DNA from: Enterobacteriaceae bacterium 89
Lineage (GTDB): Bacteria > Pseudomonadota > Gammaproteobacteria > Enterobacterales > Enterobacteriaceae
Direction of reading: 5' to 3'
Assembly (NCBI GenBank): GCA_014156375.1
Contig: RQJH01000003.1
Coordinates: 620,001-684,000 of the forward strand
DNA: 64,000 nucleotides
The notes beneath the pieces are model-generated. The model searched no databases and was not told the DNA's origin. It saw only the letters and a list, made by a program, of their open reading frames with translations. The position numbers were made by a program, and so were the translations under genes. This document shows positions 24,998-35,206 of this stretch, piece after piece (positions within the stretch are counted from its first letter, which is position 1; every line of letters starts with the position of its first letter).

Positions 24998-26629
24998 TTA
25001 ATGCTTAATGATGTACAGATCTTTAGTATAGATATTGTCCATCGGATCTTTACCGGTGTAACCGCCAACCCATGGTTTCACCAGACGGGCGTTCACGTAG
25101 TAATAGACCGGAACAATCGCCGAGTCCTGACCCAGCTGCTGTTCAGCTTTGTCATACAGCGCAACGCGCTGCGCTTCATCGGTCACCTGCAGAGTCTGCT
25201 TCATGATCGCATCAAACGCCGGGCTCTTATAGTGCGCGGTGTTCATGGAGCTGTCAGACAGCATGGTGTTCAGGAAGGAAGTTGGTTCGTTATAGTCCGC
25301 ACACCAGCCGGCACGCGCAACGTCGTAGGTACCCTGGTGACGGGTATCGAGGAAGGTTTTCCACTCCTGGTTAACCAGCTTCACGTCTACGCCGAGGTTT
25401 TTCTTCCAGATGGAAGCCGCAGCGATAGCCAGTTTCTTGTGCAGGTCAGAAGTGTTGTACAGCAGATTGAAAGTCAGCGGCTTGTCAGCGGTATAACCAG
25501 CTTCGGCCAGCAGTTTCTTCGCTTCTTCGTTACGTTTTTCCTGAGTCCAGGTGAACCACTCTGGTTTGGTCAGTTTTGCGCCATCGGTGTATGGCGGGGT
25601 GTAACCGAAGGCTGGCAGATCGCCCTGCGCTTTCACTTTATTAGTAATAATGTCGCGATCCAGGCCCAGTTTCAGCGCGGTACGAACGCGGGCATCGGTA
25701 AATGGCGCTTTCTGGTTGTTAATTTCGTAGTAATAAGTACACAGGTACGGATCCACGTGAACTTCAGTTGGGATCTCTTTTTTCAGCTTCTGGAACAGTT
25801 CAATCGGCAGGTTGTTATAGGTCATGTCGATTTCGCCGCTGCGGTAGCGGTTAACGTCTGTCACTTCAGAAGAGATTGGCAGATAGGTGATCTGGTCGAT
25901 AACGGTATCTTTGTTATCCCAGTAATTCGGGTTGCGCTCCATCACGATGCGCTCGTTCACCACCCAGTCTTTCAGCTTATAAGCACCGTTGGTGACGATA
26001 TTGGCAGGCTGTGTCCACTTCTCACCGAATTTTTCGATGGCGGTTTTATTCACCGGAGACATCGCCGGGTTCACCAGCAGTTTGTAGAAGTAAGGTACCG
26101 GCTCGCTGAGCGTGACTTCCAGAGTGTGGTCGTCGATGGCTTTCACGCCAAGATCGGAAGTCGGTTTTTTACCTTCGATGATTTCATCGACGTTCAGAAT
26201 ATGGCCGTACTGCGGATAGCTGGCGTATGGGGAAGCGGTTTTCGGATCGACCAGGCGCTGCCAGCTATAAACGAAATCTTGTGCCGTCACCGGCTCACCG
26301 TTGGACCATTTAGCGTCTTTACGCAGATGGAAGGTCCAGACTTTAAAATCTTTGTTGTCCCAGCTTTCAGCAACGCCAGGAATTGGGTGACCGTCTTTAG
26401 TCGACGTAATCAGCAGGCCTTCGAACAGGTCGCGGCTGACGTTAGCTTCCGGAACACCTTCAATTTTGTTCGGATCTAAAGACTGTGGCTCTGCTCCGTT
26501 GTTACGGATCATAGTCTGCTTATCTGCCAATTTAACGCCCGCAGGAACGTCTGCAGCCATTGCATTTCCTGCGATAAGTGCAGCTAATACGCCTGCTGCG
26601 ATAAGGCTTTTTTTAGTGATGATGGACAT
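24998..26629 (-). CDS. oppA: Periplasmic oligopeptide-binding protein OppA
   Basis: 543 residues, the E. coli length, with a typical Sec signal peptide (about 1-25, ending NAMA-A) and the SBP_bac_5 fold. It binds peptides of two to five residues with little sequence preference and delivers them to OppBC. It is the first and most strongly expressed gene of the operon. The start lies in CAACACAATG on the minus strand, which resembles the C/A-rich targets of the GcvB small RNA known to repress oppA in E. coli and Salmonella; this is inferred from the motif. Confidence 0.97.
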   Translation of the reverse strand: MSIITKKSLIAAGVLAALIAGNAMAADVPAGVKLADKQTMIRNNGAEPQSLDPNKIEGVPEANVSRDLFEGLLITSTKDGHPIPGVAESWDNKDFKVWTFHLRKDAKWSNGEPVTAQDFVYSWQRLVDPKTASPYASYPQYGHILNVDEIIEGKKPTSDLGVKAIDDHTLEVTLSEPVPYFYKLLVNPAMSPVNKTAIEKFGEKWTQPANIVTNGAYKLKDWVVNERIVMERNPNYWDNKDTVIDQITYLPISSEVTDVNRYRSGEIDMTYNNLPIELFQKLKKEIPTEVHVDPYLCTYYYEINNQKAPFTDARVRTALKLGLDRDIITNKVKAQGDLPAFGYTPPYTDGAKLTKPEWFTWTQEKRNEEAKKLLAEAGYTADKPLTFNLLYNTSDLHKKLAIAAASIWKKNLGVDVKLVNQEWKTFLDTRHQGTYDVARAGWCADYNEPTSFLNTMLSDSSMNTAHYKSPAFDAIMKQTLQVTDEAQRVALYDKAEQQLGQDSAIVPVYYYVNARLVKPWVGGYTGKDPMDNIYTKDLYIIKH

Positions 26630-27384
26630 TGTGTTGATACTCCGCTCATTATAATTACTGATGGTTAGTCAGCCTGTTTAGTCCCCTGAGGGCGTCCCGA
26701 TCAGCGCAGGAGTGAAAGCGTCTGTCGGGTGTTTACTGCTTGCTATCACCGACTTCTATTATTACGGCTACTCTTTTTCGGCAACCTTACGTCGATTCTT
26801 TATGTCATCCCCCCTGTCGGGATAACGGGTGTTCTTTTTTCGCCCGGAGATTCATTTGACAATTATTCTCATCCCCGTGTTTTGTGTGGCGAAATGCCTC
26901 GGCGGAAAGTATCAAATGCGTTTCCCTCCCGCCAATACAATTTGCAAATTTGTTAAGCAATTCTCTTTTATTGCAGCTGCTTCATATGAAACCGCTACGA
27001 TGCGCTACGATAATCCGGTTAATAGTTGTTAATTTTCAGTGCATTAACGTTCCACCCAGTCGATGGAGCTAGCCAGACACTTCAGCGAGCACTTTTCATA
27101 CAAAAAATTAACAATTGATTATTATTTAGCACATTACTCTGCGTGTGAGTTGAAAATACTAATATCATTTCAATGATCCCACGGCAAGCGTAAGAGTATC
27201 ATGTGAATAAAATAACATTCGATACCCAGATATGTCTTAGGGGCATAGAGGCTAATCTATTGATTAATAAACGTTGAGACAGGTATCGCGAAGAGTTATT
27301 ACAGGGGGTTGTTGCAGGTTTATTGATATGTTTTTCTAATAAATGAAAAAAGCGAACGGGGCCTGCGGCCCCGCTTTCTTAAAA
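26630..27384. promoter_or_regulatory. oppA upstream region, 755 bp without a recognised gene
   Basis: AT-rich DNA between oppA and ychE, both on the minus strand. It must carry the oppA promoter and leader, and ychE's terminator at its far end. In E. coli this interval is also long and contains Lrp and other regulatory sites. Short open frames occur but lack family resemblance or good start signals. I cannot assign individual operators by eye. Confidence 0.6.
27345..27379 (-). terminator. Intrinsic terminator after ychE
   Basis: Minus-strand stem CGGGGCC/GGCCCCG with a GCA loop, extended by AGCG/CGCT-like flanks and followed by TTTTTTCATTT. It directly follows the ychE stop. Confidence 0.92.
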
Positions 27385-28032
27385 TCAGCCGAGTAGTCCC
27401 GGGAAGATAGATTTAATCCCTGCGACAATAAACTCAATTCCAAGCGCCATCAGTAACAGCCCCATAATACGGGTGATGACGTTGATCCCGGTTTGTCCCA
27501 ACAGGCGAACCAGCCACGGAGCGATCCGGAACAATCCCCAACAGCACGCCGCAAACAGGGCGATAGCGACGGAAAAGCCAATCAGGTGCGGAATACTATG
27601 AAAGCGGGTTCCCCAGACGATAGTCGAACTGATGGCCCCCGGACCTGCCATTAATGGCAGCGCTAGCGGGACAACCCCGACGCTTTCACGGATAGCCGTT
27701 TCTGATTTTTCCTGTTTGTTCTGCTTATCCTCACCCAGCTTACCGCTGATCATCGACATAGCGATGGTCACCACCAGAATGCCACCAGCAATACGGAAAG
27801 AATCGATCGAGATGCCGAACAGTTGAAGAATGCCGTCGCCAAGGAACAGCGAGGTCCACAGGATAATCGCCACCGACAGGTTGGCCGTCAGGTTAGTTTT
27901 ATTTCTTGCCGCAGCGGTCTGGTAGCTGGTCATGCTGATGAAGACGGGGATGATCCCCACCGGGTTCACCAGGGCAAATAAGCCGATGAAAAATTTAATA
28001 TAAGTTGGAAAATCGAACAGCGATTGAATCAC
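27385..28032 (-). CDS. ychE: MarC family membrane protein YchE
   Basis: 215 residues with six hydrophobic helices, matching E. coli YchE almost throughout (FFIGLFALVNPVGIIPVFISMT, AGPGAISSTIVWG). MarC-family proteins are inner-membrane proteins often called NAAT transporters, but no substrate has been proved for this member. It is divergent from adhE and lies upstream of the opp operon with its own terminator. Confidence 0.95.
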   Translation of the reverse strand: MIQSLFDFPTYIKFFIGLFALVNPVGIIPVFISMTSYQTAAARNKTNLTANLSVAIILWTSLFLGDGILQLFGISIDSFRIAGGILVVTIAMSMISGKLGEDKQNKQEKSETAIRESVGVVPLALPLMAGPGAISSTIVWGTRFHSIPHLIGFSVAIALFAACCWGLFRIAPWLVRLLGQTGINVITRIMGLLLMALGIEFIVAGIKSIFPGLLG

Positions 28033-28510
28033 GGTAACCCCGCGCCCTCATCAATTGTGGTAGTTGACGTACAGTAATCATGAAAACCGCGCTGAAGATA
28101 CGCTGTTTAGCGCTATTCTTCACCTCAATTATGTCAGAAAACGCTACTAAACCATGTTGTTATGTGTTTGTATAAATTATGCTAATGTTTAAACGCATTG
28201 AAAGTACGATGTTTTAACACTTGATACAAACCACTAAAAGCCGCCTGCTGAAAGGTGTCAGCTTGGTGTAATCTTGATTTAGATCACGCAATTCGTACTC
28301 AGAAGTGGGTAATCTTGATGTCGCACCAGGGAGTAGCCCGGTAGCTCTAAGGGCTTAATGGTAAGGCTCTTTTAGTAAATCAGTACAAGGAAAGGTCGTA
28401 AGCAACCTGTTGTTTTAATAGTACTTACGCAAGCTGCTGGCAGTCTGACTATACTGTCGTATCGTGCAGCTGATTTACTAAAAAAGTTTAACATTATCCA
28501 GGAGAGCATT
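28033..28510 (+). promoter_or_regulatory. adhE promoter and long structured leader (478 bp)
   Basis: A long 5' region precedes adhE, as in E. coli, where two promoters, Cra, Fis and NarL sites and RNase III processing have been described. A perfect 14-base inverted repeat, TTTTAGTAAATCAG at 28370-28383 and its complement at 28470-28483, would bring the leader into a long-range stem ending 17 bases before the CAGGAG ribosome-binding site. The far end also holds the ychE promoter. The transcription starts are not determined here. Confidence 0.8.
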
Positions 28511-31189
28511 ATGGCTGTTACTAATGTCGCTGAACTGAACGCACTCGTTGAACGAGTGAAAAAAGCCCAGCGTGAATATGCCAACTTCACCCAAGAACAG
28601 GTTGATAAAATCTTCCGCGCTGCCGCTCTGGCTGCCGCAGATGCTCGAATCCCTCTCGCCAAACTGGCAGTTGCCGAATCTGGCATGGGTATCATTGAAG
28701 ATAAAGTGATTAAAAACCACTTCGCTTCTGAGTATATCTATAACGCCTATAAAGATGAAAAAACCTGTGGGATCCTCGAAACTGATGACACCTTCGGGAC
28801 CATCACTATCGCTGAACCTATCGGTATCATCTGCGGTATCGTACCGACCACTAACCCAACCTCTACTGCTATCTTCAAGTCTCTGATCAGCCTGAAGACT
28901 CGTAACGCCATCATCTTCTCCCCACACCCACGTGCAAAAGATGCAACGAACAAAGCAGCAGATATCGTTCTCCAGGCAGCCATCGCTGCAGGTGCACCGA
29001 AAGATCTGATTGGTTGGATCGACCAGCCTTCCGTTGAGCTGTCTAACGCTCTAATGCACCATCCAGACATCAACATGATTCTGGCAACCGGTGGTCCAGG
29101 CATGGTTAAAGCCGCTTATAGCTCCGGTAAACCAGCTATCGGCGTTGGTGCAGGTAACACGCCAGTTGTAGTTGATGAAACTGCAGACGTTAAACGTGCT
29201 GTTGCCTCTATCCTGATGTCTAAAACCTTCGACAACGGCGTAATCTGTGCTTCTGAACAGTCCGTTATCGTGGTTGACTCTGCTTATGCCGCTGTCCGTG
29301 AGCGTTTCGCTACCCACGGTGGCTACATGCTGCAGGGTAAAGAATTGAAAGCCGTTCAGGACATCATCCTGAAAAATGGCGCGCTGAACGCCGCTATCGT
29401 AGGTCAGCCAGCAACCAAAATTGCTGAACTGGCAGGCTTTACCGTTCCAGCTGACACCAAAATTCTGATCGGCGAAGTGACCACCGTTGACGAATCCGAG
29501 CCGTTTGCTCATGAAAAACTGTCTCCGACTCTGGCGATGTATCGTGCCAAGAACTTCGAAGACGCCGTTGTGAAAGCGGAAAAACTGGTAGAGATGGGCG
29601 GTATCGGCCACACCTCTTGCCTGTACACCGACCAGGACAACCAGCCAGAGCGCGTTAAATTCTTCGGCGACAAAATGAAGACCGCGCGTATCCTGATTAA
29701 CACCCCAGCTTCTCAGGGTGGTATCGGTGACCTTTACAACTTCAAACTCGCACCTTCCCTGACTCTGGGTTGTGGTTCATGGGGTGGTAACTCCATCTCT
29801 GAAAACGTTGGTCCAAAACACCTGATCAACAAGAAAACCGTTGCTAAGCGAGCTGAAAACATGTTGTGGCACAAACTTCCGAAATCTATCTACTTCCGTC
29901 GTGGCTCACTGCCAATCGCGCTGGATGAAGTGATTACCGATGGTCACAAACGTGCGCTGATCGTAACTGACCGCTTCCTGTTCAACAACGGCTATGCAGA
30001 CCAGATCACTTCCGTTCTGAAAGCAGCTGGCGTTGAAACTGAAGTCTTCTTCGAAGTTGAAGCTGACCCGACTCTGACCGTAGTTCGTAAAGGTGCAGAG
30101 CTGGCAAACTCCTTCAAACCAGACGTGATCATCGCGCTGGGCGGCGGCTCCCCAATGGATGCTGCGAAAATTATGTGGGTCATGTACGAGCATCCGGAAA
30201 CTCACTTCGAAGAACTGGCGCTGCGCTTTATGGACATCCGTAAACGTATCTACAAGTTCCCGAAAATGGGCGTGAAAGCGAAAATGGTTGCTGTCACCAC
30301 CACTTCCGGTACCGGTTCCGAAGTTACACCGTTTGCCGTTGTGACCGACGATGCAACTGGCCAGAAATACCCACTGGCTGACTACGCGCTGACTCCAGAC
30401 ATGGCTATCGTTGACGCTAACCTCGTCATGGAAATGCCGAAATCCCTGTGTGCATTCGGTGGTCTGGATGCGGTGACTCACGCCCTGGAAGCTTACGTTT
30501 CCGTACTGGCGTCCGAGTTCTCCGACGGTCAGGCTCTGCAGGCTCTGAAACTGCTGAAAGAAAACCTGCCAGCGTCTTACCACGAAGGTTCTAAAAACCC
30601 GGTTGCCCGTGAACGCGTTCACAGTGCAGCGACCATCGCCGGTATCGCGTTTGCTAACGCCTTCCTGGGTGTGTGTCACTCCATGGCCCATAAACTGGGT
30701 TCACAGTTCCACATTCCACACGGCCTGGCTAACGCCCTGCTGATCAGCAACGTTATTCGCTATAACGCGAACGACAACCCGACCAAGCAGACCGCATTCA
30801 GCCAGTACGACCGTCCGCAGGCACGCCGTCGTTACGCAGAGATCGCCGACCATCTGGGTCTGACCTCTTCCAGCGACCGTACCGCAGCGAAAATCGAAAA
30901 ACTGCTGGCATGGCTGGAAAGCATCAAGGCTGAACTGGGTATTCCTAAGTCCATCCGCGAAGCTGGCGTTCAGGAAGCTGACTTCCTGGCACACGTTGAC
31001 AAACTGTCTGAAGACGCGTTTGACGACCAGTGTACCGGTGCTAACCCGCGTTACCCTCTGATCTCCGAACTGAAACAGATCCTGCTGGATACTTATTACG
31101 GTCGTGAGTTCACTGAAGGTGAAGCTGCAGAGAAAAAAGCTGCTGCAACTCCTGCTAAAACTGACAAGAAAGCCAAGAAAACCGCTTAA
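28511..31189 (+). CDS. adhE: Bifunctional acetaldehyde-CoA / alcohol dehydrogenase
   Basis: 892 residues (E. coli 891). The N-terminal aldehyde dehydrogenase domain (about 1-440) has the nucleophile Cys in DNGVICASEQSV and turns acetyl-CoA into acetaldehyde; the C-terminal iron-dependent alcohol dehydrogenase domain (about 450-870) with GGGSPMDAAK and the His-rich HSMAHKLGSQFHIPHG makes ethanol, each step using NADH. It is the central ethanol fermentation enzyme and forms long spirosome filaments. The C-terminal tail is rich in Lys and Ala. Codon use looks highly biased, as expected for an abundant protein. Confidence 0.98.
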   Translation: MAVTNVAELNALVERVKKAQREYANFTQEQVDKIFRAAALAAADARIPLAKLAVAESGMGIIEDKVIKNHFASEYIYNAYKDEKTCGILETDDTFGTITIAEPIGIICGIVPTTNPTSTAIFKSLISLKTRNAIIFSPHPRAKDATNKAADIVLQAAIAAGAPKDLIGWIDQPSVELSNALMHHPDINMILATGGPGMVKAAYSSGKPAIGVGAGNTPVVVDETADVKRAVASILMSKTFDNGVICASEQSVIVVDSAYAAVRERFATHGGYMLQGKELKAVQDIILKNGALNAAIVGQPATKIAELAGFTVPADTKILIGEVTTVDESEPFAHEKLSPTLAMYRAKNFEDAVVKAEKLVEMGGIGHTSCLYTDQDNQPERVKFFGDKMKTARILINTPASQGGIGDLYNFKLAPSLTLGCGSWGGNSISENVGPKHLINKKTVAKRAENMLWHKLPKSIYFRRGSLPIALDEVITDGHKRALIVTDRFLFNNGYADQITSVLKAAGVETEVFFEVEADPTLTVVRKGAELANSFKPDVIIALGGGSPMDAAKIMWVMYEHPETHFEELALRFMDIRKRIYKFPKMGVKAKMVAVTTTSGTGSEVTPFAVVTDDATGQKYPLADYALTPDMAIVDANLVMEMPKSLCAFGGLDAVTHALEAYVSVLASEFSDGQALQALKLLKENLPASYHEGSKNPVARERVHSAATIAGIAFANAFLGVCHSMAHKLGSQFHIPHGLANALLISNVIRYNANDNPTKQTAFSQYDRPQARRRYAEIADHLGLTSSSDRTAAKIEKLLAWLESIKAELGIPKSIREAGVQEADFLAHVDKLSEDAFDDQCTGANPRYPLISELKQILLDTYYGREFTEGEAAEKKAAATPAKTDKKAKKTA

Positions 31190-31199
31190 TTGACAGTCA

Positions 31200-31231
31200 A
31201 TAAAAAACCCGCCTGATGGCGGGTTTTTTTA
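31200..31231. terminator. Bidirectional terminator between adhE and tdk
   Basis: AAAAAACCCGCC/GGCGGGTTTTTT with a TGAT loop: A-tract and T-tract on opposite sides, placed between two convergent stops. Confidence 0.95.
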
Positions 31232-31250
31232 TGCGTCTGAGACGGTCAAA

Positions 31251-31877
31251 TTAAACGTCGGTGCGTCCTGTCAGCCGCCGCTGAATATCAGCGAGCGAAC
31301 CCTCCTGTAACGCTTCCTTGTAGTGCTTACGACACACGGAGACATAGCGCTCATTGCCGCCGATAACAACCTGCTCCCCTTCGTTATAGGGACGACCTTC
31401 CTGATCGAGACGCAGAACCATGCTGGCCTTACGCCCACAGAAGCAGATAGTCTTCAGCTCAACCAATTTATCTGACCATGCCAGAAGATATTGGCTACCG
31501 ACAAACAGCTCGCCACGGAAGTCCGTACGCAGGCCGTAGCATAATACCGGGATATCCAGCTCATCCACGACCTCAGAGAGCTCATAGACCTGCTGACGCG
31601 TCAGAAACTGGCTTTCATCCACCAGCACACAATCAATCGCTGCCTGAGCATGTTCAGCGGCAATCTCATCAAACAGCGATGTCTGTTGGTTATAGAGTTT
31701 TGCCGGCGAGGATAGCCCAATACGGGAACTCACTTTGCCAGCACCAAAACGGTCATCAATTTCAGCGGTATAAACCAGCGAACGCATCCCACGCTCCTGG
31801 TAATTGTAAGAGGACTGTAACAGAGCAGTAGACTTCCCTGCATTCATCGCAGAGTAGTAAAAATAAAGTTGGGCCAT
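31251..31877 (-). CDS. tdk: Thymidine kinase
   Basis: 208 residues from the ATG at 31875-31877 ([17 protein letters not shown]), the start used by E. coli (205); the frame is open for 33 codons upstream but these are not conserved. A P-loop MNAGKST, the LVDESQFL Walker B-like motif and a zinc site ([10 protein letters not shown] with CRKHY) mark a type II thymidine kinase, which phosphorylates thymidine and deoxyuridine in the salvage pathway. It is convergent with adhE and divergent from hns. Confidence 0.96.
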   Translation of the reverse strand: MAQLYFYYSAMNAGKSTALLQSSYNYQERGMRSLVYTAEIDDRFGAGKVSSRIGLSSPAKLYNQQTSLFDEIAAEHAQAAIDCVLVDESQFLTRQQVYELSEVVDELDIPVLCYGLRTDFRGELFVGSQYLLAWSDKLVELKTICFCGRKASMVLRLDQEGRPYNEGEQVVIGGNERYVSVCRKHYKEALQEGSLADIQRRLTGRTDV

Positions 31878-32433
31878 GGGTGGCAACACTCCAATCATCA
31901 TGCTTTTAACGCCGGGGAGTGTAGCATATTCCCTCGGGAATTCCGTGCCCTGCGTCAGGTCTCTCATTCCCCCCATAAGTAAATATTAAGATTTACTTAT
32001 CTATAATAACAAACAGATAGGTCACCATTAACTGATGTGACAGTGTACCTGCGCCGGATAATCAGCGGCACCTGGCTGTAGGCAGAGTGAGAAGTGTTTC
32101 ATAAGGTTATGATTCAGATTCTATTGAATAGACGACCGTCTCCTCCCCAATTTCTTACTAATACTTATGACTGATATTACTCTCGCGCAGATATATACCC
32201 GTACGGAAACAAACAAAAAGGCATACTTTGTAAGGGTGTTCTCATGATATCGCCCGTGCAATAAGCGCACAGGATGTGAACCGGCGCGTAATTTTTAACT
32301 TTTCTGAATTAACGAATGTCATAAATAACGGGTTATTTTGAATTCCTTACAATCATCCCTATTGCACATCTGAAATTATCGCTCTATTATTACCTCAACA
32401 AACCACCCCCAATATAAGTTTGAGATTACTACA
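31878..32433. promoter_or_regulatory. Divergent tdk-hns regulatory region (556 bp)
   Basis: The DNA is AT-rich and without a convincing gene. A promoter for hns is visible: TTGCAC at 32362-32367, a 17-base spacer and TATTAT at 32385-32390, which matches the E. coli hns promoter. In E. coli this region is bent, binds H-NS itself (autorepression), Fis and the cold-shock protein CspA. The remaining part should include the tdk promoter. Confidence 0.7.
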
Positions 32434-32844
32434 ATGAGCGAAGCACTTAAAATTTTGAACAACATCCGTACTCTTCGTGCGCAGGCAAGAGAATGTACTC
32501 TGGAAACGCTTGAAGAAATGCTGGAAAAATTAGAAGTTGTTGTTAACGAACGTCGTGAAGAAGAAAGCGCTGCTGCCGCTGAAGTCGAAGAACGCACTCG
32601 TAAACTGCAACAGTACCGTGAAATGCTGATTGCTGACGGTATTGACCCGAACGAACTGCTGAATAGCATTGCTGCTGCCAGCAAATCAGGTGCTAAAACC
32701 AAGCGCGCAGCTCGTCCGGCTAAATACAGCTACGTTGATGAGAACGGCGAAACTAAAACCTGGACCGGCCAGGGCCGTACTCCAGCAGTGATCAAAAAAG
32801 CAATGGATGAGCAGGGTAAATCTCTGGATGATTTCCTGCTCTAA
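32434..32844 (+). CDS. hns: DNA-binding transcriptional regulator H-NS
   Basis: 136 residues. The N-terminal oligomerisation domain (about 1-64) is a coiled coil with many Glu and Arg; a flexible linker of basic residues ([14 protein letters not shown]) leads to the C-terminal DNA-binding domain with the TWTGQGRTP loop, whose QGR motif inserts in the minor groove of AT-rich DNA. It silences horizontally acquired genes and structures the nucleoid. The start follows GAGATTACTACA. A strong terminator follows at 32859. Confidence 0.98.
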   Translation: MSEALKILNNIRTLRAQARECTLETLEEMLEKLEVVVNERREEESAAAAEVEERTRKLQQYREMLIADGIDPNELLNSIAAASKSGAKTKRAARPAKYSYVDENGETKTWTGQGRTPAVIKKAMDEQGKSLDDFLL

Positions 32845-32858
32845 TTGCTCTGCTTGTT

Positions 32859-32888
32859 AAAAATCCCGCTCCGGCGGGATTTTTTTTA
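32859..32888 (+). terminator. Intrinsic terminator after hns
   Basis: AATCCCGC/GCGGGATT-type hairpin with a short loop followed by eight T. Confidence 0.94.
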
Positions 32889-32950
32889 TCTATAAATCGA
32901 CCGTTTTTATCGCAAACTGCCTGGTTTTAATCCAGTGTTACTTTTGGCAA

Positions 32951-32985
32951 TAAAAAAACCGGGGTCTTTGCAGAGCCCGGTTTTG
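32951..32985 (-). terminator. Intrinsic terminator after galU
   Basis: Minus strand: AAAACCGGGCTC, loop, GACCCCGGTTTTTTT. The stem is interrupted by one mismatch but the T-run is long; it lies 16 bases after galU. Confidence 0.88.
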
Positions 32986-33001
32986 ACAGTCAGTCCGCAA
33001 A

Positions 33002-33904
33002 TTACTTGCCGACAACCTCTTCCAGCCAGGCTTTAAACTCTGCGCCCAGTGAGTTATGGCGAATTCCGTATTCAACGAACGCACGCATATAACCCAGTTT
33101 ATTACCGCAGTCGTGGCTCTTGCCTTTCATATGGTAGGCTTCGACGGTTTCTTTCTCGATCAGCATATCAATCGCATCGGTCAGCTGAATCTCGTCACCC
33201 GCTCCTGGAGGCGTTCTTTCCAGCAGTGGCCAGATTTCCGCGCTCAGGACATAGCGACCGACCACAGCAAGATTAGATGGCGCTACGTTGGCTTTAGGCT
33301 TTTCTACCACGCCAACCATTGGCACGCTGTCACCTGGGTTCAGCGTCTGGCCCTTACAGTCAACAACACCATAAGCGGTCACATCTTCAACTGGCTCAAC
33401 CATGATCTGGCTGGCACCCGTTTCATCGAAACGCTTAATCATTTCCGCCAGGTTATCGCTGGACAGATCGGATTCATATTCATCCAGAATAACGTCCGGC
33501 AGAATGACGGCAACAGGCTCATTGCCGACGACCGGGCGCGCGCAAAGTACCGCGTGACCCAGGCCTTTTGCCAGACCCTGACGCACCTGCATAATAGTGA
33601 CGTGAGGAGGACAAATAGACTGAACCTCTTCCAGCAGCTGACGCTTAACGCGTTTTTCCAGCATCGCTTCAAGTTCAAAACTGGTATCAAAATGGTTTTC
33701 GATAGAGTTTTTAGAAGAGTGAGTCACCAGCACAATTTCGGTGATTCCAGCAGCGATACACTCATTAACAACGTACTGAATTAATGGCTTGTCAACCAGC
33801 GGCAGCATTTCCTTAGGGATAGCTTTCGTTGCAGGCAACATCCTGGTACCTAATCCCGCTACCGGGATAACGGCCTTAGTGACTTTTGAATTTAAAGCAG
33901 CCAT
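33002..33904 (-). CDS. galU: UTP-glucose-1-phosphate uridylyltransferase GalU
   Basis: 300 residues from the ATG at 33902-33904 ([17 protein letters not shown]), the E. coli start; the frame continues 12 codons upstream without conservation. The nucleotide-binding motif [19 protein letters not shown], the [13 protein letters not shown] segment and [11 protein letters not shown] are as in the family. It makes UDP-glucose, needed for galactose use, LPS core, capsule and osmoregulated glucan. It is convergent with hns and downstream of rssB in the same direction. Confidence 0.97.
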   Translation of the reverse strand: MAALNSKVTKAVIPVAGLGTRMLPATKAIPKEMLPLVDKPLIQYVVNECIAAGITEIVLVTHSSKNSIENHFDTSFELEAMLEKRVKRQLLEEVQSICPPHVTIMQVRQGLAKGLGHAVLCARPVVGNEPVAVILPDVILDEYESDLSSDNLAEMIKRFDETGASQIMVEPVEDVTAYGVVDCKGQTLNPGDSVPMVGVVEKPKANVAPSNLAVVGRYVLSAEIWPLLERTPPGAGDEIQLTDAIDMLIEKETVEAYHMKGKSHDCGNKLGYMRAFVEYGIRHNSLGAEFKAWLEEVVGK

Positions 33905-34102
33905 CGAAAATCTCCTGGATTGTTCAAACTTTGAACGCATTCGTTTATATATAACGCGTTGAGTATATCAGTACCGTTTGCTCATTCTGGTCTGAAAAGG
34001 ACACGTTAACCTTGAATTAGGATTTTACCGACAAATCCCGCTGATAGTATCACCACTCTCTGAAAGCAGTGACTGCCAGATCGGTTTATGCCGACTGACT
34101 GC

Positions 34103-35116
34103 TCATTCGGCAGACAACATTAAGCGCAACCGCCCACCAGCGCCCCAAATTTGGCACTGCCATGCCTCAGTTCGCTGGCTGATTTGATTCAGGTAGGTAT
34201 TACCCAGGGTTCCCAACGGCACCCCGTTGCTGATTTGAATTTGGTGTTCACCGGTGCTCAGCGTGCCGTTAAGTCCTGCCGAAACGAGGATTAAATTTTT
34301 AATTCCGCTATGGTAGTAGCCAACTAACAGCGGAAATTGACCCGGAAGATTCGCCTGGCGCAGTAATTGATTAACCTGCTTGAGCAGGTTGCCTAACTCT
34401 GGCAGGCGCTGCCCCTGATGAGCCAGCTGTTCCTGCAACAGGCCATTAAATAAAGCCCGTAACAGTAATGCCGCCAACACACCATTTTCGCCTGCACGAG
34501 TAACATCCAGACAATAGAAAGCAAGGTCTTTATCCGAAAGCGGCGCAATATCCAGCACCAGGCCAGGTTTATCCGCGGAAACCAGCTGACGATAATTTAT
34601 TCGACAGTGAGAAATGGTTTGCTGCACCGGTGGCTGTAATTCCTGCAATAATTTAGCCGCCGCAGCCGGGTTGCTGACCAGAGCATCCCAGTCCTCAAAC
34701 AGGCGTTCTTCTTCTTCAACCCGAGAGTTGAACATCGCCGGATACAGGCAGGAAAACACAGCTTCCCGCAGACGATTGATATCTTTGACAGGTTTTAACA
34801 ATACGTCCTGAACGCCAAGCCTTAATGCCTTAGCGATATCAGCCATGTTTTCCGTCGCGGAAATTATCAGGATGGGAAGCTGATACCCTTTGCCCCGCAG
34901 AAACTCGACCAGCTTCAGGCCATTCATTCTGGGCATCGCGATATCGCAAATCATCAAATCAGGGCGCAGCTCGGCCATTTTTTCCATGGCATCCACCCCG
35001 TCCTCAGCCAGGGCCGTTTCGGCGCCGAGCGATAAGAGCCAGGAATCCAGCAGTGAGCGGAAAACGGGTTCGTCTTCAACGATCAGGATCTGTTTTCCCG
35101 CCAATGGCTGCGTCAT
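34103..35116 (-). CDS. rssB: Regulator of RpoS, two-component-like adaptor RssB
   Basis: 337 residues from the ATG at 35114-35116 (MTQPLAGKQILIVEDE). The receiver domain (about 1-125) has the acidic pocket and the phospho-acceptor Asp58 in LMICDIAMPRMNG; the C-terminal part is a PP2C-like phosphatase fold without catalytic residues. RssB delivers the stress sigma factor RpoS to ClpXP for proteolysis. It follows rssA with a 90-bp gap, the usual rssA-rssB pair. Two in-frame starts upstream are not conserved. Confidence 0.97.
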   Translation of the reverse strand: MTQPLAGKQILIVEDEPVFRSLLDSWLLSLGAETALAEDGVDAMEKMAELRPDLMICDIAMPRMNGLKLVEFLRGKGYQLPILIISATENMADIAKALRLGVQDVLLKPVKDINRLREAVFSCLYPAMFNSRVEEEERLFEDWDALVSNPAAAAKLLQELQPPVQQTISHCRINYRQLVSADKPGLVLDIAPLSDKDLAFYCLDVTRAGENGVLAALLLRALFNGLLQEQLAHQGQRLPELGNLLKQVNQLLRQANLPGQFPLLVGYYHSGIKNLILVSAGLNGTLSTGEHQIQISNGVPLGTLGNTYLNQISQRTEAWQCQIWGAGGRLRLMLSAE

Positions 35117-35206
35117 GATATCTCCCCTGACGGACAATACTGTAATAGTGGCACGCTATTCGCCCTGTCGCCTGTCAGATTTTGCCGAAGTAATCGAAAA
35201 ATTGCC

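Noticed and set aside
24992..26479. A 495-codon open frame opposite oppA
   Set aside because: It mirrors oppA codon by codon; no start signals or recognised domain.
26729..27072. Short open frames of 62-75 codons in the oppA-ychE gap
   Set aside because: They overlap one another, lack ribosome-binding sites and conserved sequence, and lie in AT-rich control DNA; likely chance.
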